From the NCBI RefSeq assembly GCF_038502225.1, contig NC_091293.1, positions 3,112,289 through 3,176,288 on the forward strand: 64,000 nt of DNA, read 5' to 3'. The translations under genes were made by a program, and so were the position numbers. The notes below the pieces were generated by a model that was not told where the DNA came from, ran no database searches, and saw nothing but the letters and a program-made list of their open reading frames with translations. Position 1 is the stretch's first letter. Each line of letters begins with the position of its first letter. This DNA comes from Cherax quadricarinatus (taxonomy: Eukaryota > Arthropoda > Malacostraca > Decapoda > Parastacidae). This document shows, piece by piece, positions 42,488 through 53,262 of this stretch.

Positions 42488-43439
42488 ATGTGGTTTTGCC
42501 AAATTATCCCCTTCATTTCATTATTACTGCTGAAATTCATTGTGGATGCTACACCTAAGAAGTGTATAAGTATTCTAACTTTTAGAAAACATGCTGATTT
42601 GAGTCCCAGACAGATAACTGAAAATTTGAGCCTAGCAAAGTCAACTGTTGGTCAAATTCTGAAGAGAGTTGATGACACTGGTGATTGTGGAGTGTTGCGT
42701 CAAGGAGGATGTAGAAGAAATAGTGTAAAGGACCCCAAGAAAATCAGCAAAGATCTACAGAAATTTTGTTCCAGCATAAATGTTAATTCTTCAACTGTTT
42801 GACAAAGGCTCCTTGAAGTTGGCAGAATTGCCAGAAAGCCGGTAAAGGAACAATTATTGGCTGCTGATATGAAGAAAAAATGGGTGCACTAGGCCCTCGA
42901 TCATAAAAGATAGGTGACAGATGAATGGAGAAAAGTTATATTTTCAGATGAAAGTGCATTTTACAGTACATGGGTGTAGATCAGTGATGTTAAGATGGAA
43001 CAAAGGTGAGCCTCTTCAGAATGAACTCATTCAACAAGCGCAAGAAAAAAAAATACCTACCTAAGATGTTTTGGGGTAGTTTTGCTGTTAAAGGCTCTTG
43101 ATGGCTTGTTATTGTTAAGGAAATGATGAACATTGACAAATACAAGGCAATCTTGGCAACTCCTTTGCTTCCCATTGTGGATAGAGACTTTCCTAATGGA
43201 GAAGATGTTTTCCAGAAGATCTTGCTCCATGCCACACCTCCAGAAAAATGCTGACTTTCTTCGAAGAGTGTGGGCTAAGCATTCTAAATTGGCCTGAAAA
43301 CTCTCCTGACCTCAACCCAGTTGAGAATCTGTGGGCAATAACCAAACTCAGGATTGCAAAGCAGGACTATTCCACTGTGGAGAAGCTAATTGCTGCTGTT
43401 ATTAGGACCTGGTACAACAATGAAGAACTTGCCAAATGA
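42488..43439 (+). pseudogene. Tc1-like transposase, DD34E, inactivated
   Basis: The family cuts and pastes DNA at TA sites. 42488-42802 encodes the N-terminal paired-like helix-turn-helix region (TFRKHADLSPRQITENLSLA, then GQILKRVDDTGD). After several stops and frameshifts comes VIFSDESAF near 42935-42963, with the first catalytic Asp. EDLAPCHTSRK near 43213-43245 has the second Asp. WPENSPDLNPVENLW at 43290-43334 has the Glu exactly 34 residues after the second Asp, the Tc1 signature. The frame ends EELAK-stop at 43439. Confidence 0.88.
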
Positions 43440-43440
43440 G

Positions 43441-43484
43441 TTCAACATGTAGCAATGCTTATAAAAACATTGCTACATGTTGAA
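43441..43484. repeat. Perfect 17-bp hairpin after the Tc1 transposase stop
   Basis: TTCAACATGTAGCAATG (43441-43457) and its exact reverse complement (43468-43484) surround a 10-nt loop. It starts one base after the transposase stop codon. It could be a sub-terminal structure of the transposon or a small palindromic insertion. Confidence 0.85.
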
Positions 43485-44235
43485 TTATCTCTCATGTTAT
43501 TGTCATGTATTTTTCAAATAACCATTAATTTTCTAAATGTCTTATTTCATCATGGTCCCAAGTAATATCCACTCTACTGTAGGTCCATTGCTGTGAATCC
43601 TGGTATCCACATCATGTTAAGCCATTTAACTGAAGAAAGAAAAAAATGCTTAGGATTCCTTAATGAGATTGCTGCTTCTCTAAGTCCATTGTATTTGTAG
43701 TAGGAAAATGTTCACTTACAACAGCTCTTCAAGTGGTATTTCAGTTGCTAAATATTGGTTTCATATAGGAAAAGAAATGTTAACTGGCAGATTACGCTTG
43801 GATTCAATTGTCTATATTTGCAGCAAGGATGCTATTTATACATGAGTTTTTTTTTATAGTGTATAAAGTGTATTGGAAGTTCTTTACAACACTTCCAAAG
43901 CAAGACATATAAATGTATATATGGTATATATATTTGGGTATAATTTTTTGTTATATAACATGATAGTGTTTTTTACAGACACTTCTTTTTAACATTATGG
44001 GCCAGTTCCTGAAACGTCGACTTTAAAAAGTAAATTAAAAAAAAAAGCCATAATTCCAGGCAAAACGTATTCTGTCTCGAAGCTTCTATTAAATGTTGCA
44101 TCATACACAACAGATACTGTAGTACTGTTCTATATATATTACTGTAATATATGTACACTGAAGACCAGAATGAGTTGTGTTAAGCCTTTTGGGATAATGT
44201 GATTTTTTAAGTCTTAGGGGAGATCACTGACTGTG
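43485..44235. other. Unassigned A+T-rich spacer
   Basis: No gene is recognised. There are TATA-rich runs near 43905-43935 and short A runs. The first part may be the right flank of the Tc1-like element. Confidence 0.4.
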
Positions 44236-44598
44236 TTAACCCCTAAACGGTCCAAATGTATATATACGTTCTTACCGCTAGCGCCCCAAATGTGTACAGT
44301 AGAACCTCAAATTTCGAACTTAATCCGTTCCAGGAGCTAGTTCTAAATTCGAAAAGTCTGAAATTCGAAGCAATATTTCCCATAAGAAATAATGGAAATA
44401 CAATTAATCCGTTCCAGAAACCCAAAAATATTCACAAAAAAATACATTTTATAGAGATTAATTACAGTTTTACATACACACAACAAATGCTATAGTCTTT
44501 AATTATGTATAGTAATATAAAATAACATTTTTACTTACCTTTATTGAAGATTGGTGATGGCATCTGGAAGATAGGGAGGAGGAGAGAGGGAGTTGGGG

Positions 44599-45532
44599 TT
44601 ATTGTTTGGAAGGAGAATCCCCCTCCATGAGGACTTCCGGTATCAAAGCCCTCTCTGGGGTTGCTTCCCTTCTCTGTATTTTAATGCCACTAGGACCAGC
44701 TTGAGAGTCATTGGACCCCAGTCTCACAAAATAACTGTCTACAGTCCTCTGTTTCTGTCTCACAAAATAACTATCCACAGTCGTCTGTTTCTGTCTCACA
44801 AAATAACTGTCCACAATCGTCTGTTTCTGTCTCACAAAATAACTGTCTGTTTCTGTCTCACAAAATAACTGTCCACAATCGTCTGTTTCTGTCTCACAAA
44901 ATAACTGTCCACAATCGTCTGTTTCTGTCTCACAAAATAACTGTCCACAATCGTCTGTTTCTGTCTCACAAAATAACTGTCCACAACCATCTGTTTCTGT
45001 CTCACAAAATAACTGTCCACAGTCGTATGTTTCTGTCTCACAAAATAACTGTCCACAATCGTCTCACAAAATAACTCCACAGTCGTCTGTTTCTGTCTCA
45101 CAAAATAACTGTCCACAGTCGTCTGTTTCTGTCTCACAAAATAACTGTCCACAGTCGTCTGTTTCTGTCTCACAAAATAACTCCACAGTCGTCTGTTTCT
45201 GTCTCACAAAATAACTCCACAGTCGTCTGTTTCTGTCTCACAAAATAACTGTCCACAATCGTCTGTCTCACAAAATAACTCCACAGTCGTCTGTTTCTGT
45301 CTCACAAAATAACTGTCCACAGTCGTCTGTTTCTGTCTCACAAAATAACTGTCCACAGTCGTCTGTTTCTGTCTCACAAAATAACTGTCCACAGTCCTCT
45401 GTACATCCTGGCAAGCTCAACAAGTCTCACTCCAATCTCATACTTCTGTATTATTTCCTTCTTCACATCTATGGTGTTTCTCACTTTCTTTACCACAGGG
45501 GTACCGCTAGCAAGTTTCTTTGGGCCCATGGC
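44599..45532 (-). pseudogene. Tigger-like transposase remnant with expanded PCNA-box repeat
   Basis: The minus-strand N-terminus (MGPKKLASGTPVVKKVRNTI, then KKEIIQKYEIGVRLVELARM; about 45532-45405) is the DNA-binding helix-turn-helix start of Tigger/pogo transposases. It runs straight into about 20 copies of a 36-bp unit encoding RQKQTTVDSYFV. The normal C-terminus follows (SQAGPSGIKIQRREATPE.. to DSPSKQ, stop at 44599-44601). QTTVDSYF fits the PCNA-interacting box pattern (Q, two residues, aliphatic, two residues, two aromatics). Pogo-type transposases are known to carry such a box at the C-terminus. Some units have lost 2 bp and shift frame, so no long protein results. The DDE catalytic core is missing. 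Confidence 0.75.
44729..45402 (-). repeat. 36-bp minisatellite inside the Tigger-like element
   Basis: Twenty copies of GTCTCACAAAATAACT can be counted on the plus strand, mostly 36 bp apart with shorter variants (CTCCACAG for CTGTCCACAG, and a copy lacking CTGTTT). It lies wholly inside the transposon and derives from coding sequence of the transposase C-terminus. Confidence 0.9.
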
Positions 45533-46029
45533 AGCTTATTTCACAGCCCCACAAGCACTAAACACAATTAAATAATCGTAAAATGTGTGAATGAGATCGC
45601 AGGTTAGTGTTCACTCAAGCATAAACAAAGCTAGACTGCTCACGGCGCCTGCGCGGGGACGCGGACAGAGCGGGCCAGCGGACAGGTCCCGTACCCGGCG
45701 GTCCGAAAATAGGGGCGCGTTCGATAATAGGGACACAGTTTGTCCGAAAAAATGGTCTTATTTTCGAAACGTTCGATATGTGATACGTTCGATTTTTGAG
45801 GTTCCACTGTATGTTGCCGTCAGGTGAGCATTAAGTGCCAACTTTGCAGCCTCATATCTCAGTAAGTACTGACCCTAATTTTTTTATTTTAATCCTATAA
45901 CACTTAGAAAACATTTTTTTTTATTTCAATGAAAAAAACAAAAAAAAAAAAAATTTTATTTTTCAAAATATTCGGGGCACTGGGGAAGAGAACGTATATA
46001 TATGTTTGGACCATTTAGATTTTATTACA

Positions 46030-46190
46030 TATATATAAAAGAGTGGGAGCAAGGGGCTAGTAACCCCGTCTCCTGTATACATTACTAAAATTAAAAAGAG
46101 AAACTTTTGTTTTTCTTTTTGTACCACCCTGCTTCTGTGGGATACGGCCAGTTTGTTGAAAGAAAAAAGAAAAATGTAAAGGGGTGAAAT
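46030..46190 (+). mobile_element. SINE-like repeat with an RTE-like 3' tail
   Basis: GTGGGAGCAAGGGGCTAGTA begins a short noncoding repeat whose end, CCACCCTGCTTCTGTGGGAT followed by ACGGCCAGTTTGTTGAAAG, resembles the RTE element's 3' UTR on the minus strand at 39125-39160 (CCACCCTGCCTTGGTGGGAA then TCGGCCAGTGTGATAAT). Sharing a tail lets a SINE use a partner's reverse transcriptase. It could instead be a diverged 5'-truncated RTE copy. Confidence 0.5.
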
Positions 46191-46219
46191 AAGGCTTAAT
46201 CTTAATTTCAAAGGGTTAA

Positions 46220-46469
46220 TTTTTAATGGGGCTGTTGTCATAGGAGCTGAACTGTATTGTACAAATATACAAACAAAAATAATTATACATTTTTTTAAAA
46301 ATACTTGTCATAATATAGTGAGAAATGTTAATGTTTAGAACTTTGATAAGTCCTTTACATTGAACTAGCAAGTTCTTGTGGGAATAAAGAAATTTATTAT
46401 GATGATGGAAATGTTTAATTTACCTGACTATATAATTTGTCTATGAAGAAAAGATTAAGAGAGATGGGG
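46220..46469. other. Unassigned A+T-rich spacer
   Basis: No gene or recognised repeat is seen. Confidence 0.4.
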
Positions 46470-46645
46470 GAGGGGGGGAGATCCCTGGCCTCTGCATAGG
46501 GGCTCTTGATCTGAGAAATTGGATCTCATCTCTCCTTGCCTTCCTCACACTGAATTTAAATCCCCCTCCAACACTCCCTCTACTCTTCTTACTTGGGTTT
46601 AAGTTTTCTATTGCTAAAACAAATCCGATAATTGCTGGCCTCTTC
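46470..46645 (+). mobile_element. Short D-related nonautonomous element
   Basis: It contains GGCTCTTGATCTGAGAAATT (46501-46520), the head sequence shared with D1 (GGCTCTTGGTCTGAGGAATT near 46670) and with the short units at 53262 and 57735. It is directly followed by the head of D1. No coding capacity. Confidence 0.5.
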
Positions 46646-47368
46646 AAGGGGGGCTCCTTGGCGTGGTGAAGAGGCTCTTGGTCTGAGGAATTAGCCCTGT
46701 CGGTCTTCTTCCTCAGACCGAACCTAATTACCCCCCATTCTCCCCTCCCCTATCCCATCCTCCCCATCCTCCCCTTTTTCCATTCCTCCTCCTCCTCACC
46801 CCTCCCTTTTGCCCTTCCTCTTTTTGGCCTTCGGGATTTCTCCCACAGGCGCGCTAGTTCCTAGGTAGGGGAAAGGACACCGGGGTCCATCCCATTCCGT
46901 TGAGGTTCTTGGCGGTGGCGTAGTTTGCCGTGGAATCTGGATTGCCTGGGGATGTCCCGATCCCTCTCCGGTATCCCGGAGTAGCTTTGGGTGTCTTTTG
47001 GGCGACGGGTGTATCTCTGGAAGCCACCTTTCGGATTCCGGGGGTGGTGGCCGAAGGAGGTATGCTTTGTGGCGGATATCCGGCCGCCCTCTCTTTTGTC
47101 CACCGAGGTAGCTCGGCAGATGTGAGGTTGCTATCCCGGATTGCTGGTTTACTGGCATGAAGGGTAGGGTATGGCACGGGTTCCATGCTGCATCTGCGCT
47201 ACTAGCGGTGTTGAGGTCCTCTTGGGCGCGGAGGGAGATTTCCGGCCCTTTCATTCCTCCTGGGAACTATTCCTCCCCGCTCCCCCCTTTTTTTTTCTTT
47301 TTTTTATTTTTATTTTCTTTTTTCTTTTTTTTTTTCTTAAAAACAAAAAGCAAAGGAGTAACCTAACC

Positions 47369-49302
47369 ATGGCAGCCCTAGTCCATGAAACCACTACCCC
47401 CGGGCCCCTTCTTGATACCGCATCCCATTCTGACCCTGCCTTGTGTTTAGACCACTCTTCGGACACTCCTGATGCCCCTGTACCTCTTGCTGGTGCTGTT
47501 TCCTCACCCGCTTCAGGTACCGGGGCTTCGACTGACTCCTTCGATTTGTCTGAACTCCGCTCTCCTTTGACTATGCTTCCGGCTTCTCCCTCTACGGTAC
47601 GGCAATTTTCGAATCGCCCGCCCATTTCATGCCGGACCAACTCCGGTCCTACTCCTAAACGCCAACGTCAATCTCCTGATGATGCTCCTTCGTTACCTTC
47701 CCATTCTACTCGGAAAAGACCGACACGTCAAGCACTCCCTCTCCACGCTCAGTTTCGGACCACACAATGGACTAAATTCTTTACTTTAAGACCAACTTCT
47801 TCTTCTGCCTACCTTTCTGACCATAGTATTGGCAAAGCGCTCCTGCGTCATGTTGGCAGAGATATTTCATTTCACGCTCTCAAGAGCGGTACGCGCATCG
47901 TCACTGTCCAGAATGCTACCCAAGCTCATGATCTTTCTCTCCTTTCGAATATCGATACTACTCCTATCACTATTGAAAAACATCTTTCTCTCAATTCTTG
48001 TAGTGGTACTGTCATTCTGCCCCATACCATAGTCCAACAGAATTTCCAGTCATGTGGCAATGACATTTTTGAACAGCTGGAACTCCAGGATCTCCCAATC
48101 CTCAAAGTAGACACTTATGTCCTTCCTGCCCGGGGGCGGAGACGTTACCCTTGCAATGTGGCTCGTTTAACTTTTGACAGCCGAGAACTCCCGTCCTCTG
48201 TATATGTCGCGGGACATCGGTTACAAGTTCGAAAGGTGATACCTACACCGCAACAATGTAGAAATTGCTGGCGTTTTGGTCACCCAGCGAAATATTGCAG
48301 ATCTATGGCCGAATGCCCAGTCTGTGGTGCCGACGACCATTCTAATACATCTTGCAGTCAACCTCCATCTTGCCTTAATTGTAATGAAGCTCACCCTTCG
48401 TACTCCCGCCGTTGCCAGGTCTACTTAAATGAACGTGAAATCCGTTGCCTCAAAGAGGCAGAAGGTCTCCCTTATGCTATGGCAGTTACTCATCTCCGCC
48501 TCCAAGGGAGACTACCCCGTGTTTCTTATTCTCGTGTTTCCAAACGTCCCCCCACTTCTGGGGTCCCATCTTCTGCAGCCTCCTCTGTTGTTACCCCTCC
48601 CATAGCCACTACGGCATCTAATCCTTTTGCTGTCCTTGGCTCTGACGTCCCGACTACAACTCAGTCTGTTCTCACATCTTCGCGTCCTTCCTCACAAGCC
48701 CCAGTATCGACAAGACCTCGTACGACACCTAATACCAATCGCCCCTCTACTCAGAAGTCCAAAAAATCCACATTGCTCAAATCTTCTTTGCCCCTTCCTT
48801 CCCTTCTTCCACCTCCACACTTTACCTTTCCAGTCTCTGTACCTAGTTCTTCCCCTCTCTCTGGCTCTATTACAAGTGTGGAGATTCACCCTCCTCCTCG
48901 TACTATGCCTTCCACCCCCGTCCCCTCCCAAGTTTCTCCCTCTTCTGCCACCTCCCAGGTTTCTGCCTCTTCTGTCCCCCCCCACACTTCATCTCCAGTC
49001 CCTTACACTTTTCCCTCCCCCTCTACTTTGGTACAGTCCATTACTGTCCCAATCTTTACTCGCCCTCCTCCTCTATCTCCAATATGGTCTCCCATACATC
49101 TTTGAATTCAGAAACACTTGAAGCCATTTCAGAATATATTGCAGAGACTAAACCTTCAATGGACACTGATTCACTTCCTGTTCCTTCTCTTCCCTCTCCT
49201 CCATCTTCACAACCCCATTCTTCGCAACGCTCCGTTCCTTCGCTACTTGAACGTCTTCCAATGCCACCACACGTTGACTTTTCTAACCCCTCTAGTCCGT
49301 AG
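47369..49302 (+). pseudogene. D1 ORF1, Gag-like zinc-knuckle protein, one frameshift
   Basis: This ORF binds element RNA in the family. The start ATG at 47369 lies in ACCATGG and matches the D2 start at 54229. The N-terminal half is Pro/Ser/Thr-rich. Three zinc knuckles begin at residue 297: CRNCWRFGHPAKYC and CPVCGADDHSNTSC (both CX2CX4HX4C), then CLNCNEAHPSYSRRC (CX2CX3HX6C). The Pro/Ser-rich tail is read open to 49105. Comparison with D2 shows one base missing near 49070-49078. The intended frame continues through ETLEAISEYIAETKPSMD to a stop at 49302, as in D2 (56172). That stop is 44 bp before the ORF2 start. Confidence 0.8.
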
Positions 49303-49346
49303 GTGCCTTTACCTACAGATTCCTGATATTTTCTTCATCGCCAATC

Positions 49347-52300
49347 ATGGCCTATTTACAGTGGAATATCCGCGGCCTCAGGGGTAATCGGGGTGAGCTT
49401 CAGATGTTGCTTTCCAGGTTTTCCCCTGTTGGTGCTTGCTTACAAGAACCAAAATTACACTCGGCTGTTTTCCAACCTATCTCAGGCTATAATTTATTGT
49501 ATTCTTCGGATCCTTTCTCAGATGGGACCTTTAATGAAAGTGCCCTTCTTCTACGCAATGATATTCCGTACTGTCAACTATTTGTCCATACCTCGCTGCA
49601 TTACACTGCAGCCCGTATCCACTTGAATAAGTGGTTTACAATATGTTCTTTATATCTCTCTCCTTCTCGAGCATTTTCTATCCCAGACTTTGCCTTTCTT
49701 GTTTCATCCTTACCACCACCACTTCTGTTACTTGGTGATTTTAATGCCCACCATTTCCTCTGGGGGGGGTCTCATTGTGACTCACGTGGCATTCAGTTGG
49801 AGGCTTTTCTCGCCTCTCACCCCCTCCATGTTTTAAATACGGGTACTCCCACCCATTTTGATCCTCGTACTCATACTCTCTCTTGCATCGATCTATCAGT
49901 CTGCTCTTCCTCCACTGCACTAGACTTCACCTGGTCTGTTCTACCAGACTTACATGACAGCGATCATTTTCCGATCATTCTTACTTCTCCTTCCTATTCA
50001 CCACCTTTCCGTAGCCCTCGCTGGCAATTTGATCGGGCAAATTGGGATCTTTACTCACACCTCACTGCTTTTAGTGAGGTTCCTTCTTCATCCTCCATTG
50101 ATGAGCTCCTACACATCTTCTCGACGTCAGTTTATACCGCAGCTTCTCATTCTATACCCCAAACCTCAGGCAGGCATTCTCAGAAGTGCGTGCCTTGGTG
50201 GTCTCCTGCTTGTGCTCGTGCAGTACGTTTGAAACGTGCTGCATGGGGCAGGTACCGGTACAATAGAACCGCTGAGAGACTTCTTGATTTTAAGCAGAAG
50301 CGTGCGATCGCTCGCCGTGTCATCCGTGAAGCTAAACGCACTTGTTGGCGAGACTATGTTTCCACCATCACCTCTGCTTCTTCTATGAGTGCAGTCTGGA
50401 AAAAAGTGAGGAAATTGAGTGGTAAATACTCTCCTGACCCGGCTCCTGTTCTACGGGTCGCTGGTGTTGATGTAGCAAACCCTCTCGACGTTGCCATTGA
50501 ACTTGGCACACATCTGGTCCGTATTTCCCGAGGGCTCCATCTATGCCCCTCGTTTCTTTCCTCAAAGTCTGCCAGAGAGTTAGTACCCTTGGACTTTTCT
50601 TCTCTCAGAGAAGAACAGTATAATGTGCCTTTTACACTTCAAGAACTGGAGGCAACGCTCTCAGCTTGCCGATCATCGGCAGCTGGGCCTGACGACATTC
50701 ATATTCGTATGTTACAACATTTACATCGGTCAGCCCTTGTAGTCCTCTTACACCTCTTCAATCTTATTTGGGCACAAGGAGTTCTTCCCCAGCTGTGGAA
50801 ATCTGCCATTGTTCTCCCTTTCCGCAAACCGGGTACTACAGGACATGATGCCTCCCACTATCGCCCCATCGCTCTTACTAGTGCAGTTTGCAAAGTGATG
50901 GAACGCCTCGTAAATCGACTGGAATCGACGTTTAATGTGGTATTTAGAGACTCACAACAGTCTCTCCGCTAGTCAATATGGCTTTCGTAAGGGTCGTTCT
51001 ACCATAGACCCCTTACTACGCTTGGATACGTATGTTCGTAATGCCTTTGCGAATAATCACTCAGTTATTGCCATATTTTTTGACCTTGAGAAGGCATATG
51101 ACACAACTTGGAGGTATAATATTTTGGCCCAGGCCCATTCCTTAGGCCTCCGAGGCAATCTACCATCCTTCCTTAAGAACTTTTTAACTGACAGACATTT
51201 CCGTGTTCGAGTCAATAATGTTCTTTCCCCGGACTTCGTCCAAGCTGAAGGTGTCCCTCAGGGATGTGTTCTAAGCACAACACTTTTTCTCCTTGCTATA
51301 AATGATTTGGCCTCTGTTCTTCCACCCAATATTTGGTCATCACTCTATGTTGATGACTTCGCTATTGCTTGTGCAGGCGCTGACTGTCACCTTATTGCAG
51401 TTTCTCTCCAGCATGCGGTCGACCGTGTTTCCACTTGGGCCACCACGCATGGGTTTAAATTTTCAAGTACCAAAACTCACCAAATTACTTTCACTAGACG
51501 CTCTGTTATCTCCGATCATCCTTTGTATCTCTATGGCTCCCGTATCCCCGAACGTGATACAGTCAGGTTTCTAGGCCTTCTCTTTGACCGTCGGTTATCC
51601 TGGAAACCTCACATTACCTCTCTGAAGGCAACTTGTCACAGCCGGCTAAACCTTCTTAAAACCCTTGCTCATCTTTCCTGGGGAGCTGATCGTCGAACTC
51701 TGCTTCGCCTACATTCAGCCCTCGTTTTATCGAAACTCGATTATGGTGACCAGATTTATTCCGCGGCCTCTCCTGCTACTCTCTCTAGCCTTAACTCTAT
51801 CCATCACCAAGGCTTACGTTTGTGCCTTGGTGCTTTTCGCTCTTCCCCTGTTGAGAGCCTCTATACAGAAGCAAATGTTCCATCCTTGTCTGATCGCCGT
51901 GATGCCCATTGCCTTCGCTACTATGTACGCTCTCACGATCTACACAATCCTTCCATTTATAGAATGGTCACCGATATTAGTAGACATTCTTTATTCGTTC
52001 GCCGCCCCTGTTTGCTCCGTCCCTTTTCTCTTCGCCTACATTCACTCTTGTCTTCCCTTCAGTTACCACCTTTATATGTTCATGTAGCATCTCACTTTTC
52101 CCTACCCCCCTGGGAAGTTCCAGCTGTTCGGGTCTGTTCTTTCTCACTCCCTTGCTCGAAAGCTCAACTGCCTACGGTGGCTTCCCGCTCTCTTTTTCTT
52201 GATCACTTCCACTCCCATTCTCATGCCTCCGCTGTGTACACAGATGGCTCTAAGTCTTCAGACGGCGTCGGATTCACAGCAGTGTTTCCGGACAGCGTCG

Positions 52301-53058
52301 TACGGGGGCATTTACTATCTTCAGCTAGCATTTTTACTGCTGAACTGTATGCCATTCTTGCAGCACTTATTCGTATCGCATCTATGCCTGTGTCATCATT
52401 TGTAGTAGTCTCAGACTCCCTTAGTGCTCTACAGGCTATACGAAAATTTGATACATCTCATCCCCTAGTTCTCCGTATCCAACTTTGGCTACGCCGTATC
52501 TCTACCAAACATAAAGATATTGTTTTTTGTTGGGTCCCTGGTCATGTTGACGTACAGGGCAATGAACAGGCAGACACTGCTGCGCGGTCAGCAGTACATG
52601 ACCTACCAATTTCCTATCGAGGTGTTCCATTTCTGGACTATTTTGCTGCAATAGCTACCCACCTTCGCACCCGTTGGCAACAACGTTGGTCAACTCTGCT
52701 CGGTAACAAACTTCATTCTATTAAACCAAGCATAGGTTACTGGCCGTCTTCTTGTCATCAGTGCCGAGGTTGGGAGACCACTCTCTCCCGCCTTCGCATT
52801 GGCCACACTCGTCTTACTCATGGGTATCTCATGGAGAGGCACCCTGTTCCTCTCTGTGAGCAGTGTCAAGTTCCAGTATCGATTAGCCACATTCTGTTAG
52901 ACTGCCCTCTCTATCAACGAGCACGCAGAATTTACCTCCAACGTCGTCTTCGTTCTACTACTCTCTCTTTACCTTCCCTTCTTGCTGATGGACCCTCCTT
53001 TAATCCTGACTCTCTCATTGACTTCTTGACAACGACTGATTTACTCCACAAACTCTGA
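49347..53058 (+). pseudogene. D1 ORF2: endonuclease, reverse transcriptase, RNase H; one frameshift
   Basis: The first frame (49347-50972) holds the APE endonuclease: QWNIRGL near the start, LQEPKL, LLGDFNAHHFLWGG and HDSDHFPI. RT fingers follow (SHYRPIALTSAVCKVMERLV). The second frame (from about 50929 to 53058) holds SQYGFRKGRSTID, FDLEKAYDTTW, GVPQGCVLSTTLF, catalytic YVDD near 51344-51356, then RNase H with YTDGSK, TAELYA, SDSLSA and GNEQAD. The four acidic RNase H residues are therefore present. It ends with a Cys-rich segment (CHQCRGW..HPVPLCEQCQ) and LLHKL-stop. The break is a 10-bp duplication-type insertion at 50913-50929, where AATCGAC occurs twice 10 bp apart. Confidence 0.88.
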
Positions 53059-53262
53059 TGATACTTTTTGCACTCCCCTCAGCCCTTTCTAGTTCAGTCT
53101 CTTGCTGCCCTTTACCCTTTCACCATCCACTGCTCCGCTGTTATCCGTAACCTATTACTCATCCATCTCCCTTTTGCCACCTGATGCCCTCGCTTCCTTC
53201 CTGCCCTGCAGCGCTGTATAGTCCTTGTGGCTTAGCGCTTCTTTTTGATTATAATAATAATC
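53059..53262 (+). other. D1 3' UTR and tail
   Basis: A C+T-rich 3' UTR ends in GCGCTGTATAGTCCTTGTGG, then CTTAGCGCTTCTTTTTGATT and ATAATAATAA. Close copies of this last ~50 bp occur at 28268-28310, 55716-55772 and, reversed, 59187-59260, which marks it as the functional tail. Confidence 0.8.

Larger units (their letters stand above)
44295..45811 (-). mobile_element. Tigger/pogo-like DNA transposon, internally deleted
   Basis: Flanking TA at 44295-44296 and 45810-45811 encloses inverted ends CAGTAGAACCTCAAATTTCG (44297-44316) and, reversed, CAGTGGAACCTCAAAAATCG (45809-45790). Ends starting CAGT.GAACCTC with a TA duplication are characteristic of Tc/mariner Tigger/pogo-type elements. Inside, on the minus strand, are a transposase N-terminus, a PCNA-box repeat and a transposase C-terminus, so the middle is deleted. 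Length is 1,513 bp between the TA sites. Confidence 0.85.
44236..46219 (+). mobile_element. Putative TTAA-flanked element hosting nested insertions
   Basis: TTAACCCCTAAACGG at 44236-44250 begins a sequence whose inner part (CGGTCCAAATGTATATATAC, 44249-44268) recurs reversed at 45993-46014 (GTATATATATGTTTGGACCA). GGGTTAA ends the region at 46213-46219. TTAACCC ends are typical of piggyBac-type elements. Right-hand symmetry is disturbed by the SINE at 46030-46190, so the limits are uncertain. No transposase is seen. Confidence 0.4.
46646..53262 (+). mobile_element. I-group non-LTR retrotransposon D1, near full length
   Basis: Head at CTTCAAGGGGGGCTCC (46646), a G+C-rich 5' UTR to 47368, ORF1, ORF2 with endonuclease, RT and RNase H, and a 3' UTR ending CTTGTGGCTTAGCGCTTCTT and (TAA)-rich sequence at 53262. 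The 5' limit is supported by D2, whose similarity starts at the same words (53501). A zinc-knuckle ORF1 plus APE-RT-RNase H ORF2 places it in the I group (I/Nimb-like). Two small indels break the frames; otherwise it looks complete. Confidence 0.85.

Noticed and set aside
45591..45827. G+C-rich plus-strand frame next to the Tigger-like end
   Set aside because: Lies in the 5' noncoding part of the minus-strand transposon and includes its terminal repeat.
47171..47368. N-terminal extension of D1 ORF1 from an upstream in-frame ATG at 47171
   Set aside because: It would include a run of Phe and Lys from a T- and A-rich tract, and D2 supports the ATG at 47369 in ACCATGG context.
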